Source: Candidatus Saccharibacteria bacterium CG_4_10_14_0_2_um_filter_52_9
Lineage (GTDB): Bacteria; Actinomycetota; Acidimicrobiia; Acidimicrobiales; RAAP-2
Reading direction: 5' to 3'
Length of the DNA stretch: 64,000 nucleotides
NCBI GenBank assembly: GCA_903970515.1
Contig: CAJCJA010000052.1
Coordinates: 28,959-92,958, forward strand
Below are positions 25,303 to 34,821 of this stretch, piece after piece (the first letter of the stretch is position 1; each line of letters opens with the position of its first letter). The position numbers and the translations under genes are program-made. A model generated the notes under the pieces. It had not been told where the DNA came from. It searched no databases and worked only from the letters and a program-made list of their open reading frames with translations.

Positions 25303-26348
25303 CTCGACAATTCTTTGGTGGTCTCGATGAGCGAGGCGAGGGTCTGGTCTCCGGTGGGGATTGGGTGCACCTGCAAGTGGGTCACACCCGCTTCCTTGAA
25401 CGCGGCGATCCGTTCCTTCACGTATCCCTCGGGTCCACACAACGTCGTCAACTCCAAGAACTCTGCGGGCACGGCCGCTTCAGCTTCCTTCTTCTTGCCC
25501 GCCAAGTAGAGGTCCTGGATGACCTCGGCCTCTTTCTCGTAGCCGTAACGAACGGCGAGTTCGTTGTAGAAGTTCTTCCCCTTGGCGCCCATGCCGCCCA
25601 CGTACAGCGCCGCCAACGAACGTTGCAACTCTCTTAGTCGAATGACGTCGTCGCCCTCGCCGATCGCGAGCAATCCCCCGGCGGTGATCATCAACTCACC
25701 GAGCGCCGGGTCCCGCTTGGCGGCGCCCGCCTTCAATGGGGCACCCCACACGTCCTTCGCCCGCTCGGGGATGTAGAAGATAGGGATCCAACCATCGGCG
25801 ACTTCCGCCGTGAGCGCAACGTTCTTCTCACCCAACGCGGCGATCCAGACCGGAATCGCACTTCGCAACGGATGCGCGATGATCTTGAGGGGTTTGCCGA
25901 GTCCGGTCCCCAGTTCGGGTGGTAACGGCAGGGTGAAGTTCTTGCCTTCGTGCACGAGCGGCGCGTCGCGCTTCCACACGTCGCGACAGATGTCAATGAT
26001 CTCGCGAGTGCGACCGAGGGGGTTCGAGTAGGGAACGCCGTGGAATCCCTCAATGACCTGGGGACCCGACGCACCAAGTCCGAGATGGAAACGCCCATCG
26101 GAGAGTGCGTCGATGCCCGCGGCGGTCATGGCGATCAACGTGGGCGTACGCGTATAGATCGGCAAGATGCCCGCGCCGATCTCCACGTGCTCGGTCAGGG
26201 CGGCAAGATAACCCATTAACGAAGGTCCGTCAAAACCATAGGCCTCGGCGACCCAGACGAGGTCGAGCCCCGCCTTTTCCATTTCGACCACTTGTTGCGC
26301 GGCTTGTTTGAAGCCCCCCGCATAACTCAGAATTGTGGAAACCTTCAT
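25299..26348 (-). CDS. LLM-class (F420-type) flavin-dependent oxidoreductase
   Basis: 349 residues, luciferase-like TIM barrel. Seen: EKAGLDLVWVAEAYGFDG, then GAGILPIYTRTPTLIAMTAA and SDGRFHLGLGASGPQVIEGFHG, typical of F420-dependent N5,N10-methylene-H4MPT reductase-like actinobacterial proteins. It probably oxidises or reduces a small substrate with F420 or FMN; substrate unknown. Start ATG 26348 follows AAAGG. Its end overlaps the convergent ABC gene by 4 bp. Confidence 0.82.
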   Translation of the reverse strand: MKVSTILSYAGGFKQAAQQVVEMEKAGLDLVWVAEAYGFDGPSLMGYLAALTEHVEIGAGILPIYTRTPTLIAMTAAGIDALSDGRFHLGLGASGPQVIEGFHGVPYSNPLGRTREIIDICRDVWKRDAPLVHEGKNFTLPLPPELGTGLGKPLKIIAHPLRSAIPVWIAALGEKNVALTAEVADGWIPIFYIPERAKDVWGAPLKAGAAKRDPALGELMITAGGLLAIGEGDDVIRLRELQRSLAALYVGGMGAKGKNFYNELAVRYGYEKEAEVIQDLYLAGKKKEAEAAVPAEFLELTTLCGPEGYVKERIAAFKEAGVTHLQVHPIPTGDQTLASLIETTKELSS

Positions 26349-26481
26349 CCGAACCTTTCGTTCACACCCGCTACGCAGAGTATCCGACTGACCGCTTCAC
26401 AGTTCCAATGCGCCGTGGTTGTCCTACGCTAGAGCGGGAGGGCCCCGGAGCCTTCGTCACGAGCAGAAGGCTGGTAGCAAG

Positions 26482-27756
26482 GTGGTCGCGCACTCCAACG
26501 AAACGTCGTCGCACGAGTTCAATCCGTGGCTGCGCGTGTCGTCACTCATCGAAACGGCAGGGAAATTGCTGGGCCTCGACGAGGGGATGATCAAGCGGAT
26601 CGTCACCCCGGAGCGAATCCTCGAGGTCGCGGTGCCGGTGCGCATGGACGCAGGCAACGTCGAGATGTACACCGGTTGGCGCATCCAACACGACACGTCA
26701 CGAGGTCCCGGAAAGGGTGGCATTCGTTTTCATCAGAGCGTGAACGCCGACGAGATCGCTGCGCTTTCCGCTGACATGTCGATCAAGTGTGCGGTCGTCA
26801 ACATCCCCTACGGCGGCGCCAAGGGTGGCGTGCGGGTGGATCCCACCACCCTCTCGCGCGGCGAACTTGAACGCTTGACGCGTCGCTACGCGTTTTCGAT
26901 CAGTCCGATGATCGGTCCCGACCGTGACATCCCCGCCCCCGACATCAATACCGATGCTCAAGTCATGAGCTGGATCATGGACACGGTCTCGATGCTGCAT
27001 GGTCACAACATCTCTGGGGTCGTCACCGGCAAGCCCCTCGCCATTGGTGGCACCCTCGGACACGCTGGCGCCACGTCACTCGGCGTCACGATCTGCACCC
27101 AAGCACTACTACAGCGACTCGGGCGAGCGTCCAACGCCCAACGCGTCATCGTGCAGGGTTACGGCAAGGTCGGTGCGCCGCTCGTGAAGCTCTTGAGCGA
27201 TCGGGGAATGAAGGTCGTGGGTGTCGCTGACGTGCAAGGGGCAATCCACGTACCCGGTGGCATCAGTCATCTGGCTCTCGCGAAGCACTTCGCCGAAACC
27301 GGTACGGTCGTTGGTTTCGCCGACAGCGACAAGGTGGAGAGTGACGACTTCTGGACGATTCCGAGTGACATCGCGATTCCCGCCGCCCTCGGCGGCGTCA
27401 TCACCGACAAGGTGGCAGAGACGATGTCGGCGACGATCATGGTCGAAGCCGCCAATGGGCCCACGACCGGTGACGGCGCGGCAGTACTCGCGAGTCGCAA
27501 CATCCCGGTAATACCCGACGTACTCGCCAACGCCGGCGGTGTCGTCGCGTCATACTTCGAGTGGGCCCAGGACCTCCAAGGATTCATGTGGGAGACCGAA
27601 CTCTTCCAGCAGCGACTGGAAAAGACCATGCACGAGGCGTTCAACCACATTTGGTCGCGACAGAAGGAACTAAAGGTCACGCTGCGCGAAACGGCAATCG
27701 CCGTGGGAGTCGAGCGAATCGCGGAGGCGACCGAGATCCGCGGACTGTTTCCGTAA
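26482..27756 (+). CDS. Glutamate dehydrogenase (Glu/Leu/Phe/Val dehydrogenase)
   Basis: 424 residues; NAD(P)-dependent interconversion of glutamate and 2-oxoglutarate. Catalytic-lysine region GRGPGKGGIRFH-like stretch (SRGPGKGGIRFHQ) then IPYGGAKGGVRVDP, IPAPDINTDAQVMSWIMDT, and the Rossmann loop VIVQGYGKVGAPLVKLL. GTG 26482 (AGAAGG upstream) gives a normal hexameric-GDH N-terminus; an upstream frame opening at 26419 adds an unconvincing Arg/Gly tail. It stands alone, divergent from the LLM gene. Confidence 0.9.
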   Translation: MVAHSNETSSHEFNPWLRVSSLIETAGKLLGLDEGMIKRIVTPERILEVAVPVRMDAGNVEMYTGWRIQHDTSRGPGKGGIRFHQSVNADEIAALSADMSIKCAVVNIPYGGAKGGVRVDPTTLSRGELERLTRRYAFSISPMIGPDRDIPAPDINTDAQVMSWIMDTVSMLHGHNISGVVTGKPLAIGGTLGHAGATSLGVTICTQALLQRLGRASNAQRVIVQGYGKVGAPLVKLLSDRGMKVVGVADVQGAIHVPGGISHLALAKHFAETGTVVGFADSDKVESDDFWTIPSDIAIPAALGGVITDKVAETMSATIMVEAANGPTTGDGAAVLASRNIPVIPDVLANAGGVVASYFEWAQDLQGFMWETELFQQRLEKTMHEAFNHIWSRQKELKVTLRETAIAVGVERIAEATEIRGLFP

Positions 27757-27897
27757 CATCGCGAATCGGCGTCGTCGTCGATGCTCGAGTTCATTGGATG
27801 AACGACGATTGTCGCCTTGGAAAAATGGAGCCATTCCCTGGCGCCGTGTCGTGCTCATTGATGTTCACGTCATTGATACGTAATGCCTTCGTTGCGG

Positions 27898-28869
27898 TCA
27901 GCTCAGCGTGTGTAGTAGTTCCGATTCAGTGTTTTCGTCAAGCCAGTGCGCCGGCCACTCGCGATCGCCCCACCACGCCAAGGTGTCATCCACCGTCTCC
28001 TCGAGAGCGCGGAGATTCAGCCCCGCTTCGAGAGCCCGGCCATTGCTGAGAGCCATGACGAGTTCAGGCTCGACGCCGGACCATAACGGAAATTTCTCCT
28101 CCAGTCCCCGATCCAGAATTGTCTCGGGGTTGACCGACACCAGCTGTGTCCCCGCGGGGGCGACTCGCGCGGCGATCTGTTCGACGAATTCGCCATAGCG
28201 AGGCGCGGGCGTGGGACCGAGTGCGTGAAACGCTCCGTACCTCGAGGTCTCCAGCAGCGTGATGACAAATCTGGCGAGGTCGCGAGCGTCAATCCACTGC
28301 ATGCGCGCTTCGCTATGACCCGGCACGGCGACTCTGCCGCCACGTACTAACCGGGCGACCCAGTAAGGAAACCGCAGCGTCGCGTCATGGCTGCCCACGA
28401 CGTACGTCGGTCGCACGATTGTCGTGGCGGCGCCGAAGCATTCGAGTCCGCGGCGCTCGCTCGCGGCCTTCAGCGGGCCATAACTGGAACCGGAAATGGG
28501 CGCGTCGAAGTCGAGGGGATCAGCCCTCAGCTCGAGCTGGTCCTCGGAAGCCCCTTCTTTTTGCGTGTCCTGATACGCCGAGACCGAAGAGATCTGCAAG
28601 TAGTGCCCACCTCGAGCCCCTAGGGCGGCGAACAACTTATCTACGTCGCTTGGACGATAGGCAATAGCGTCGACGGTCGCGTCGAAGTGAAGCCCGGCGA
28701 GGCTGGATAGATCCCTTTGGCGGTCTCCAATGAGCCGGGTAACCGAGTCGGGCAAGTCGCTCGGTGTGACACCGCGGTTGATCACGGTGACATCGTGACC
28801 TAGTGATGCGGCTGCGATGGCCGTGGCCCGACCGACGAACGACGTGCCTCCAACGATAAGAATCCGCAC
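27898..28869 (-). CDS. NAD-dependent epimerase/dehydratase family protein
   Basis: 323-residue extended short-chain dehydrogenase. The cofactor loop is ILIVGGTSFVGRATA (3-17); the catalytic Ser/Tyr/Lys appear as ISSVSAY and SSYGPLKAASE, and VGSHDATLRFPYWVARL follows the active site. Acts on a nucleotide sugar or similar; substrate unknown. The GTG start has GGGAG about seven bases upstream. Convergent with gdh across 141 bp in which I see nothing else. Confidence 0.8.
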   Translation of the reverse strand: MRILIVGGTSFVGRATAIAAASLGHDVTVINRGVTPSDLPDSVTRLIGDRQRDLSSLAGLHFDATVDAIAYRPSDVDKLFAALGARGGHYLQISSVSAYQDTQKEGASEDQLELRADPLDFDAPISGSSYGPLKAASERRGLECFGAATTIVRPTYVVGSHDATLRFPYWVARLVRGGRVAVPGHSEARMQWIDARDLARFVITLLETSRYGAFHALGPTPAPRYGEFVEQIAARVAPAGTQLVSVNPETILDRGLEEKFPLWSGVEPELVMALSNGRALEAGLNLRALEETVDDTLAWWGDREWPAHWLDENTESELLHTLS

Positions 28870-28986
28870 GATGACTCCCTCGGTCGTGTACGTGCCACCC
28901 TGGATAAGTATGGCATCGCCGCATCAGGGCTTTCCCCACCTCAATGCAACTCGATGCTGGATACCAGATACGCAGAGAGGGGCGCG

Positions 28987-29106
28987 TTATCGACGCGAAA
29001 TTGTGACAACGCCCGGGAGATTGACGAATGCCGTCTCATCAGCGGTCACCAAGGATCGGCTTGACGACAAGGCGGACGCTGCGATGACGAGTGGGGCGCA
29101 GTGAAC
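28987..29106 (-). pseudogene. Remnant of a VapC/PIN-domain toxin (C-terminal tail)
   Basis: In the 238-bp gap between the epimerase and permease genes, one minus-strand frame reads PLVIAASALSSSRSLVTADE and then AFVNLPGVVTISRR before a TAA at 28989-28987. This matches the last third of a PIN domain, where the usual form is D-x-LIAA-x-AL, LVT-x-[DN] and F-x-x-[IL]-x-G. The frame has no start codon and no N-terminal two-thirds. The motif match is short, so this is a moderate call. Confidence 0.45.
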
Positions 29107-29107
29107 C

Positions 29108-29917
29108 CTAACCTCGGCGAGGAGACCAGCGAAAACGTCGCAGAGCAATCAACCCACAACCGACACCCCATATACCAATGATCCCCAAATCACCCCACGC
29201 CCACGCGGAGACCCCTGGTTGTAGCTGAAATGGCGCGGCCATTGCTTGAAGCAGGTGATACACGGGAAAGAACTTTGAGAACGTGGCGAGTCCCGATGTC
29301 GGCGCAATGGGAAACCAGAGACCCGAGAGGAACAAGAGCAAGAAGAATGCGATGCTCGTCACTGGTCCCGCCGTCTCCTGGTTGGGAATCACGGAACTGA
29401 TCGCGACGCCCATGGCGGTAAAGCACGCGATGCCCACGATGAGCACCAAAGCAAGGGCGAGCCAGTTGCTCGGGAACTGAACGCCATAGCCAATTCGCCC
29501 GATGATCAATATCACCGCCACTTGCGACACCGCCACTATCGCGGTGCTGATATAAATCGCCGCGAGCAGTGCCCACGCCGGCAGCGGACTCAAGCGAAGT
29601 CGTTTCAGTAATCCGGTTTCGCGACGTGTGACCAGATTGATGGCGAGCATCGTAAAGCACGCCGACATCACCCCGTAGGCGGCGAAACCGGGCACGTAGA
29701 ACTGGTTGTTCGTAATGTTATGCAGCGAGCTGATGGTCTGGCTGCCGTTGGTCGCGCCGAGCAACACGAGGAAGAGCACCGAGAAACCTAGGGTGAAAAT
29801 GGCACCGGTCTTGTTGACCCAGAACGCCATCTGCTCGTACTTCACCTGATGTAGGACGAGACGCAAGTCCTTCGCGACGCTCTTCGTTTCTGCTTCGATG
29901 GCCTCGATCGTCTTCAC
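29108..29917 (-). CDS. ABC-2 type transporter permease
   Basis: 269 residues with six hydrophobic segments (from about 40 to 255). SLHNITNNQFYVPGFAAYGV and LVTRRETGLLKRLRLSPLPAW are typical of daunorubicin-type ABC-2 permeases, as is FLLLFLSGLWFPI. GTG 29917 overlaps the ATPase stop as GTGA, so the two subunits are translationally coupled. Exports an unknown lipid, drug or polymer. Confidence 0.88.
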   Translation of the reverse strand: MKTIEAIEAETKSVAKDLRLVLHQVKYEQMAFWVNKTGAIFTLGFSVLFLVLLGATNGSQTISSLHNITNNQFYVPGFAAYGVMSACFTMLAINLVTRRETGLLKRLRLSPLPAWALLAAIYISTAIVAVSQVAVILIIGRIGYGVQFPSNWLALALVLIVGIACFTAMGVAISSVIPNQETAGPVTSIAFFLLLFLSGLWFPIAPTSGLATFSKFFPVYHLLQAMAAPFQLQPGVSAWAWGDLGIIGIWGVGCGLIALRRFRWSPRRG

Positions 29918-30840
29918 GCGACGACCGGTTCGGCGCGTTGCTCCGCGTCATGCGTGAGTTTCAAGTACACGTCCTCGAGCGTTTGACGCATGACACTGAG
30001 ACCCGAGATCGAGTGATGTGACTCCATTGACCAGTTCGTCAAACGCGCGAGCACCTCGATCTCACAGTCGGTGTCCACTTCGACCTTGCCGCCCGCGCAG
30101 CGCGACGTCTGGACGGGCAGATCGGCGATCGCCACCCCTTCGGGCAAAGTGAACGAGATCACGACCTTGCCAAATTCTCGCCCTCCGAGCGACCAGGGTG
30201 TGCCCGACGCGGCGATCTGGCCTTTCGCGAGGACCACCACGTGTTGAGCAAGCGCTTCGACTTCATCCATGTAGTGGCTGGACAACATGACGGTCGTTCC
30301 CTGGTCAGAGAGTGTTCGGATCAAATCCCAGGTCATGCGTCGAGCCGCCGGGTCAAGTCCGGTCGTCGGTTCATCGAGAAACAGGAGTTTTGGATTGCCA
30401 ATGATGCCGAGACCGATGTCGAGTCGCCGTTGTTGGCCGCCGGAGAGCTTCTTGACCTTCACGTCCGTCTTGTCGCACAACCCCACCAACTCGATCACTT
30501 CCCCAACTCGTCGTGGCGAGGGATAGAACCCGGCGTTTCGTTCGAGCACTTGGCGCACGCTGAAGAACGACTCGACCGCCATCTCTTGCAACACCACACC
30601 GATTCTCGTGCGTAGCCAACGCTGATTGTGCCTCTCGCCAGGGTCGACGCCCAGTACTCGCACGTCGCCGCCGTCTCGCTTGTGAAATCCTTCCAGAATC
30701 TCGATAGTCGTCGTCTTGCCGGCACCGTTGGGTCCGAGCAACGCGAACACGTCACCACGAGCAACTTCGAATGAGACGTCACTGACCGCGTGCACGCCAC
30801 CGTACGACTTGAAGAGCGAATTCACGCTAAGAGCGGGCAC
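29914..30840 (-). CDS. ABC-2 transporter ATP-binding protein (DrrA/CcmA-like)
   Basis: 308 residues. Walker A GPNGAGKTT (about 36-44), Q-loop VVLQEMAVESFF, signature LSGGQQRRLDIG, Walker B LLFLDEPTTGLD and H-loop LSSHYMDE, then a C-terminal extension (MRQTLEDVYLKLTHD) usual for drug/antibiotic exporters. GTG start at 30840 behind GAGG. The 174 bp upstream must carry the promoter; no clear hexamers were identified there. Confidence 0.9.
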   Translation of the reverse strand: MPALSVNSLFKSYGGVHAVSDVSFEVARGDVFALLGPNGAGKTTTIEILEGFHKRDGGDVRVLGVDPGERHNQRWLRTRIGVVLQEMAVESFFSVRQVLERNAGFYPSPRRVGEVIELVGLCDKTDVKVKKLSGGQQRRLDIGLGIIGNPKLLFLDEPTTGLDPAARRMTWDLIRTLSDQGTTVMLSSHYMDEVEALAQHVVVLAKGQIAASGTPWSLGGREFGKVVISFTLPEGVAIADLPVQTSRCAGGKVEVDTDCEIEVLARLTNWSMESHHSISGLSVMRQTLEDVYLKLTHDAEQRAEPVVA

Positions 30841-31014
30841 TACACGCCTCTAACTTCCACGGCGTAACGAAGACATCTTGCGCCAGTACTGCAAGCGTAA
30901 CCACGCGCGGAATTAACGAAGCGGGACAATCAATACGCAACCTCCGCAACTTCGCGATGGCAACGCTTCTTTACGAGCCCTCGACAAGCATTATCGAAGT
31001 CTTAATCACGTTGT

Positions 31015-32649
31015 TCACGCACCACCACGAACAACGCCGGCGAGCACCGTCGACACGATCTCTATATCTTTGATCGTCATGGGATCAACACGCAACGGGT
31101 TCTGCGCCAACACGGTGAAGTCGGCCCACTTGCCAACCTCGATCGATCCAAGTTGGTCGTCTCGTTGGAGGAGATACGCCGAACCCAGCGTCACCGCACG
31201 CAAGGCATCAAGTGGCGTCAATCGTTCGGCGGCACCAAGCACGTAGCCACTCCTCGTCAGCCGATTGACGGCGCACCACATCGTGAACAGAGGACGTACC
31301 GGCGTCACCGGGTGATCTGAGTGCAGCGAGAACGCCACGCCCTCGTCCAGGGCGCTGCCCGCCGGATCGAGACGGCGCGCCTTGTCGGGTCCCATTGTCT
31401 TGGTGCGGTGGATGTCGCCCCAGTAATAAATATGGTTCGAGAAGAAATTCGCCCCGACGCCGAGCGCCGCCATCTTTCGAAGCATCGCACGCGTCGCCAT
31501 TTGACAGTGTTCCAGTCGGTGGCGATGATCGAATCTCGGCGTCCTTTGTAGTACCCGCTCGATAGCTCGCAGCACCGTCGCAATCGCCTCGTCGCCGTTG
31601 GTGTGGATCGCCAACTGAAATCCAGCTTCGTGATACGGGTGGATTCTCTCGACGATCTCGTTCTCACTCAAGATCAAGGTCCCGTGATCGTCACCACCGC
31701 AATAGCCGGGCCACAGCAACTTGCCCGTAAAGCCTTGAATAGAGCCATCCGCAATCCACTTGAGTGGTCCCATGGCGAAGCGTTCGTTCCCTTGCGCTCG
31801 TAGATTCAACAAATGTGCCATCAGCGCCTCAGGATCAAAGCGCTTCGCCATCTCTTCGACGTGGGGCGAATAGAACACTCGCACCGGGAAGTCCTCATCG
31901 TTGGCAATGCGCGCGTAGGTATCGAAGGCGTCGCCGACGGCGATAAGGGCGAGGTCACTACCCGAGGTGACGCCGGCTTGGCGAAGCAGCTCGGCACCGT
32001 CGCGCGCGGATTGTTCTGCGTCGTTGGTAAAGATGTTTGCGTCAACCACGATGAGGAATACGGCGGTCTCGTGGAATTCCCCGGTTGGCTCGCCCGTCGG
32101 ATCCTTCATCACGCCTATCTCAGTGCTGGTCGCGTCAATGCCACAGCGTTTCATTTGCGCAGAATTCGCGTACGCGAGGTGAAAACTCGCGTTGAGCACC
32201 AACACACCCTGGTTTTCGCTGACGCGGTCCAGGTCGTCTCTGCGCAGCGATCGACCATCGTGGAACACTGGATCGAATCCGTAACCAACGACGGTGCCTT
32301 CGGCGTTTTTGGCTCGTTCCCGAAGTCGCTCTATGACGTCCTCGATCGTGCGACATCCCTTGGCGAACGATCCGTCCGGTCGTCGTCGATCGTCATAACC
32401 CGTCCACACCAATTGACCAAGCGCACCGTCCATGAAGAGGTGACCGTGCGCCTCAATGAACCCGGGGACCATCACCTGATCGCGGAATTGATCATTAGTG
32501 CTAAATATTTGGTCGCGCAGCGCGTCCGTGATCTCTTCATAGGTGCCAACGTGTAAAACGCGACCATCGCGCACCGCGACCGCGGTGGCGACGGGATAAC
32601 CGGGGTCTAACGTGACAATTTCGCTCGCGCGGTACACGACGACGGGCAT
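31015..32649 (-). CDS. YtcJ-like metal-dependent amidohydrolase
   Basis: A 544-residue amidohydrolase-superfamily hydrolase. Metal site residues: VPGFIEAHGHLFMDG (H-x-H after strand 1), later HTNGDEA and HRLEHCQ histidines, and the aspartate in FSLHSDHPVTPV; the composite beta-sandwich is built from both ends (DGRVLHVGTYEE and GKWADFTVL). Substrate unknown. Start ATG 32649 follows GAAGGA. It is divergent from a TetR gene across 81 bp containing an inverted repeat, so it is probably that regulator's target. Confidence 0.85.
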   Translation of the reverse strand: MPVVVYRASEIVTLDPGYPVATAVAVRDGRVLHVGTYEEITDALRDQIFSTNDQFRDQVMVPGFIEAHGHLFMDGALGQLVWTGYDDRRRPDGSFAKGCRTIEDVIERLRERAKNAEGTVVGYGFDPVFHDGRSLRRDDLDRVSENQGVLVLNASFHLAYANSAQMKRCGIDATSTEIGVMKDPTGEPTGEFHETAVFLIVVDANIFTNDAEQSARDGAELLRQAGVTSGSDLALIAVGDAFDTYARIANDEDFPVRVFYSPHVEEMAKRFDPEALMAHLLNLRAQGNERFAMGPLKWIADGSIQGFTGKLLWPGYCGGDDHGTLILSENEIVERIHPYHEAGFQLAIHTNGDEAIATVLRAIERVLQRTPRFDHRHRLEHCQMATRAMLRKMAALGVGANFFSNHIYYWGDIHRTKTMGPDKARRLDPAGSALDEGVAFSLHSDHPVTPVRPLFTMWCAVNRLTRSGYVLGAAERLTPLDALRAVTLGSAYLLQRDDQLGSIEVGKWADFTVLAQNPLRVDPMTIKDIEIVSTVLAGVVRGGA

Positions 32650-32680
32650 ATGAATCCTTCGGGCAACCTAAGCAAAAATT

Positions 32681-32695
32681 GAACTAAATTTGTTC
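32681..32695. promoter_or_regulatory. Candidate TetR operator (GAAC-N7-GTTC)
   Basis: An inverted repeat GAAC-N7-GTTC, reaching TTGAAC/GTTCCA at its edges with one mismatch, sits midway between the amidohydrolase start (32649) and the TetR start. Divergent TetR genes commonly control both sides from such a site. Confidence 0.45.
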
Positions 32696-32730
32696 CATTA
32701 CTTGACTACTTGACGGTGAATACTAGTGAA

Positions 32731-33360
32731 ATGGTCAAGGTTGCTTCTGAGGAGCGTTCCCAACTAAAGAGACCCTCACAAGCACGTTCCATCGCCACGT
32801 TCGCGAGTATCTTGCAGGCATCCACCGACATCATCGTCGAACGCGGTGTCCAGGGGCTCAATACCAACGTCGTCGCTGAACGAGCCGGCGTCAACATCGG
32901 CACCGTGTATCACTACTTCCCCGACAAGACGGCGATTCTTGTCGAACTCTTTCGACTGGACGAAGAACGACGCACCGCTCCACTCGTCTTGAAACTCAAC
33001 GAGATCGCCGACGCGCAAGACCTCGACCGGTGGGCGGACGAGATGTTCACGCTGGCCCTCGCCCTACGAAACGAAAGTCCCGCGACGACGTATCTTCGAC
33101 GAGCGTTTCGTGCCGTCCCCGAACTCGTGGCGATGGATCGACAAGAGGCCGAACAATATCTTGAAATGCTGTCCAATCTTCTGCGAGTTCGCTTCGTTGG
33201 GATATCGAAGGATCGAGCCCGCGCGGCGACACGATTGTTGGTGGATGTGACCTCAACGATCCTGGACAGCAGTCAAGAAGTTGGCGAACACGCGAATCTC
33301 TTTCTCAACGAAGGACTCACCGCGTTGAAGGTGTATCTTCACACGCTCGAACGCGCGTAA
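32731..33360 (+). CDS. TetR family transcriptional regulator
   Basis: 209 residues. The N-terminal helix-turn-helix runs through SIATFASILQASTDIIVERG to VVAERAGVNIGTVYHYFPDKTAILVEL, the TetR recognition helix signature; the C-terminal ligand domain is unassigned. ATG 32731 lies six bases after AATACT (32719-32724); in-frame GTG 32716 and TTG 32710 are alternative starts. Likely represses itself and the divergent amidohydrolase. Confidence 0.85.
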   Translation: MVKVASEERSQLKRPSQARSIATFASILQASTDIIVERGVQGLNTNVVAERAGVNIGTVYHYFPDKTAILVELFRLDEERRTAPLVLKLNEIADAQDLDRWADEMFTLALALRNESPATTYLRRAFRAVPELVAMDRQEAEQYLEMLSNLLRVRFVGISKDRARAATRLLVDVTSTILDSSQEVGEHANLFLNEGLTALKVYLHTLERA

Positions 33361-33396
33361 CGCCCCACTGCACGCCGAAAAATTTCGCGTCGCCGA

Positions 33397-33690
33397 TTAG
33401 GCGAGGGAGAGGAAACCGGAGGTGATACAGAGCCCGAAAGCGCCAATGGTGAGAAAACCCACGATGAGGACTCCGATGACGATGCGCGTACCTTTCCCGC
33501 GGTGCGACGCACTCGGAATGGGCATGTACCAATTGGGCAACAGTCCTCGTTGAAGAGCGAGCACCGATTGCCACGGCACCGCGTCGGGGTCCAATGGTGT
33601 GTTCGGATCCGCCGCCAGGGCGAGTGCGGTGAGTTCCTCGTCGCTCACGGGTTCGTCTTTCAGCGCAGGAGACTGGTTGGACTGGTCCAT
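33397..33690 (-). CDS. Small tail-anchored membrane protein, unknown
   Basis: 97 residues. An acidic soluble N-terminal part (MDQSNQSPALKDEPVSDEEL) is followed by LLPNWYMPIPSASHRGKG and one hydrophobic helix (IVIGVLIVGFLTIGAFGLCI, about 70-90). ATG 33690 has AAGGAG four bases upstream. No family recognised. It diverges from the Rieske oxygenase gene. Confidence 0.6.
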   Translation of the reverse strand: MDQSNQSPALKDEPVSDEELTALALAADPNTPLDPDAVPWQSVLALQRGLLPNWYMPIPSASHRGKGTRIVIGVLIVGFLTIGAFGLCITSGFLSLA

Positions 33691-33793
33691 GCTGCTCCTT
33701 TGTTTCGCGGTGACACCTACGCACACCCTACCGGCGGCCTCGGATCAGCGCACGTCGTCGTGTGCCGGGCGTCACCTCAACTATCTTGGCGCA

Positions 33794-34804
33794 ATGACCG
33801 ACGGGCTTCGTAACCTCGACCCATCCCTGCACCACGCCTGGCACCCACTGTGCCGCAGCGACGACGTGGACGGCACTCCTCGAGCATTCACGCTGCTGGG
33901 CGTGAGTTACGTCACCTACCGAACGAGTTCGGGAGGTCTGCGCGTCTATCGAAATCAATGTCCGCACCGTCTGGCACCGTTGTCACTCGGCACCTTGGCG
34001 TCGGATCAATTGCGCTGCGTCTATCACGGCTGGCTCTTCGATACCGATGGCGTCTGCGTCGAGATTCCCGCCTTGGGCGAGGATGCGATGATCCCCTCCC
34101 GAGCAAGACTTTCGTCGCCGGCGGGAACCTTCGAGTCACACGGCATCGTCTTCGTCGCGCCGCTTGAACCGAAGACTCCTCGACCCTGCATTAGTGCGGC
34201 CCTTGACGCGGACTTCGAACGAGGAGACCTCCCCGTGATCGAGACCAGAGCAAGCGCGGGACTGCTCGCCGACAACTTTCTCGACATGGCCCACTTCCCG
34301 TTCATCCACGCACGCACGTTTGGCGCCGGCGAGGCACGAGAAGTGCCCAGCTACCGCGTGACGCGTGACGGTCTTTGCTTCGAAGCCACCTACGAGCACC
34401 AGTTCGCCAACCGCGAGGACGAGGGCGTTGAGCAAGGGATTCGCCCGCTCCTCCAACGTCGTCGCCTGACCTACCGCTACACGGCACCATTTCATTTGGA
34501 GCTCGCGATTGAATTCCTTGACGCCGGAGGGACCAACGTCATCGGATTCTTCATCACGCCCGTCGACGACGAGCACGTTCGCATCTACTCGAGCCTTTGG
34601 CGTAACGATCTCGAAGGTTCGATCGAACGAATGAATGACGCCGTGGCCTTCGAAGTCGCCGTGGTGAACGAGGACCTCTTTCTACAGTCGCGCTACGAGG
34701 ATCTCGCACTCCCGCTCGATATCACGAGCGAACTTCACACTCGCGCGGACAAGACGACGCTGGAATTACGCAGGATCCTGCGCGACTTCGTCACGTCAGT
34801 CTAA
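33794..34804 (+). CDS. Rieske non-heme iron oxygenase (ring-hydroxylating, VanA/TsaM-like)
   Basis: A 336-residue oxygenase component. Rieske [2Fe-2S] ligands: C56-x-H58 (NQCPHRLAPLS) and C75-x2-H78 (LRCVYHGW). The mononuclear iron site follows in NFLDMAHFPFIHARTFG: Asp164 bridging and His167/His172 ligands. Likely demethylates or hydroxylates an aromatic or sterol-like compound. No ferredoxin or reductase gene is adjacent, so electrons come from elsewhere. ATG 33794 lies six bases after TATCTT (33782-33787), a leaderless start. Confidence 0.9.
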   Translation: MTDGLRNLDPSLHHAWHPLCRSDDVDGTPRAFTLLGVSYVTYRTSSGGLRVYRNQCPHRLAPLSLGTLASDQLRCVYHGWLFDTDGVCVEIPALGEDAMIPSRARLSSPAGTFESHGIVFVAPLEPKTPRPCISAALDADFERGDLPVIETRASAGLLADNFLDMAHFPFIHARTFGAGEAREVPSYRVTRDGLCFEATYEHQFANREDEGVEQGIRPLLQRRRLTYRYTAPFHLELAIEFLDAGGTNVIGFFITPVDDEHVRIYSSLWRNDLEGSIERMNDAVAFEVAVVNEDLFLQSRYEDLALPLDITSELHTRADKTTLELRRILRDFVTSV

Positions 34805-34821
34805 ATCCACTCCCACGTTTC

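Noticed and set aside
31813..32556. 247-codon plus-strand frame
   Set aside because: Antisense to the amidohydrolase with its H-x-H motif; low-complexity product.
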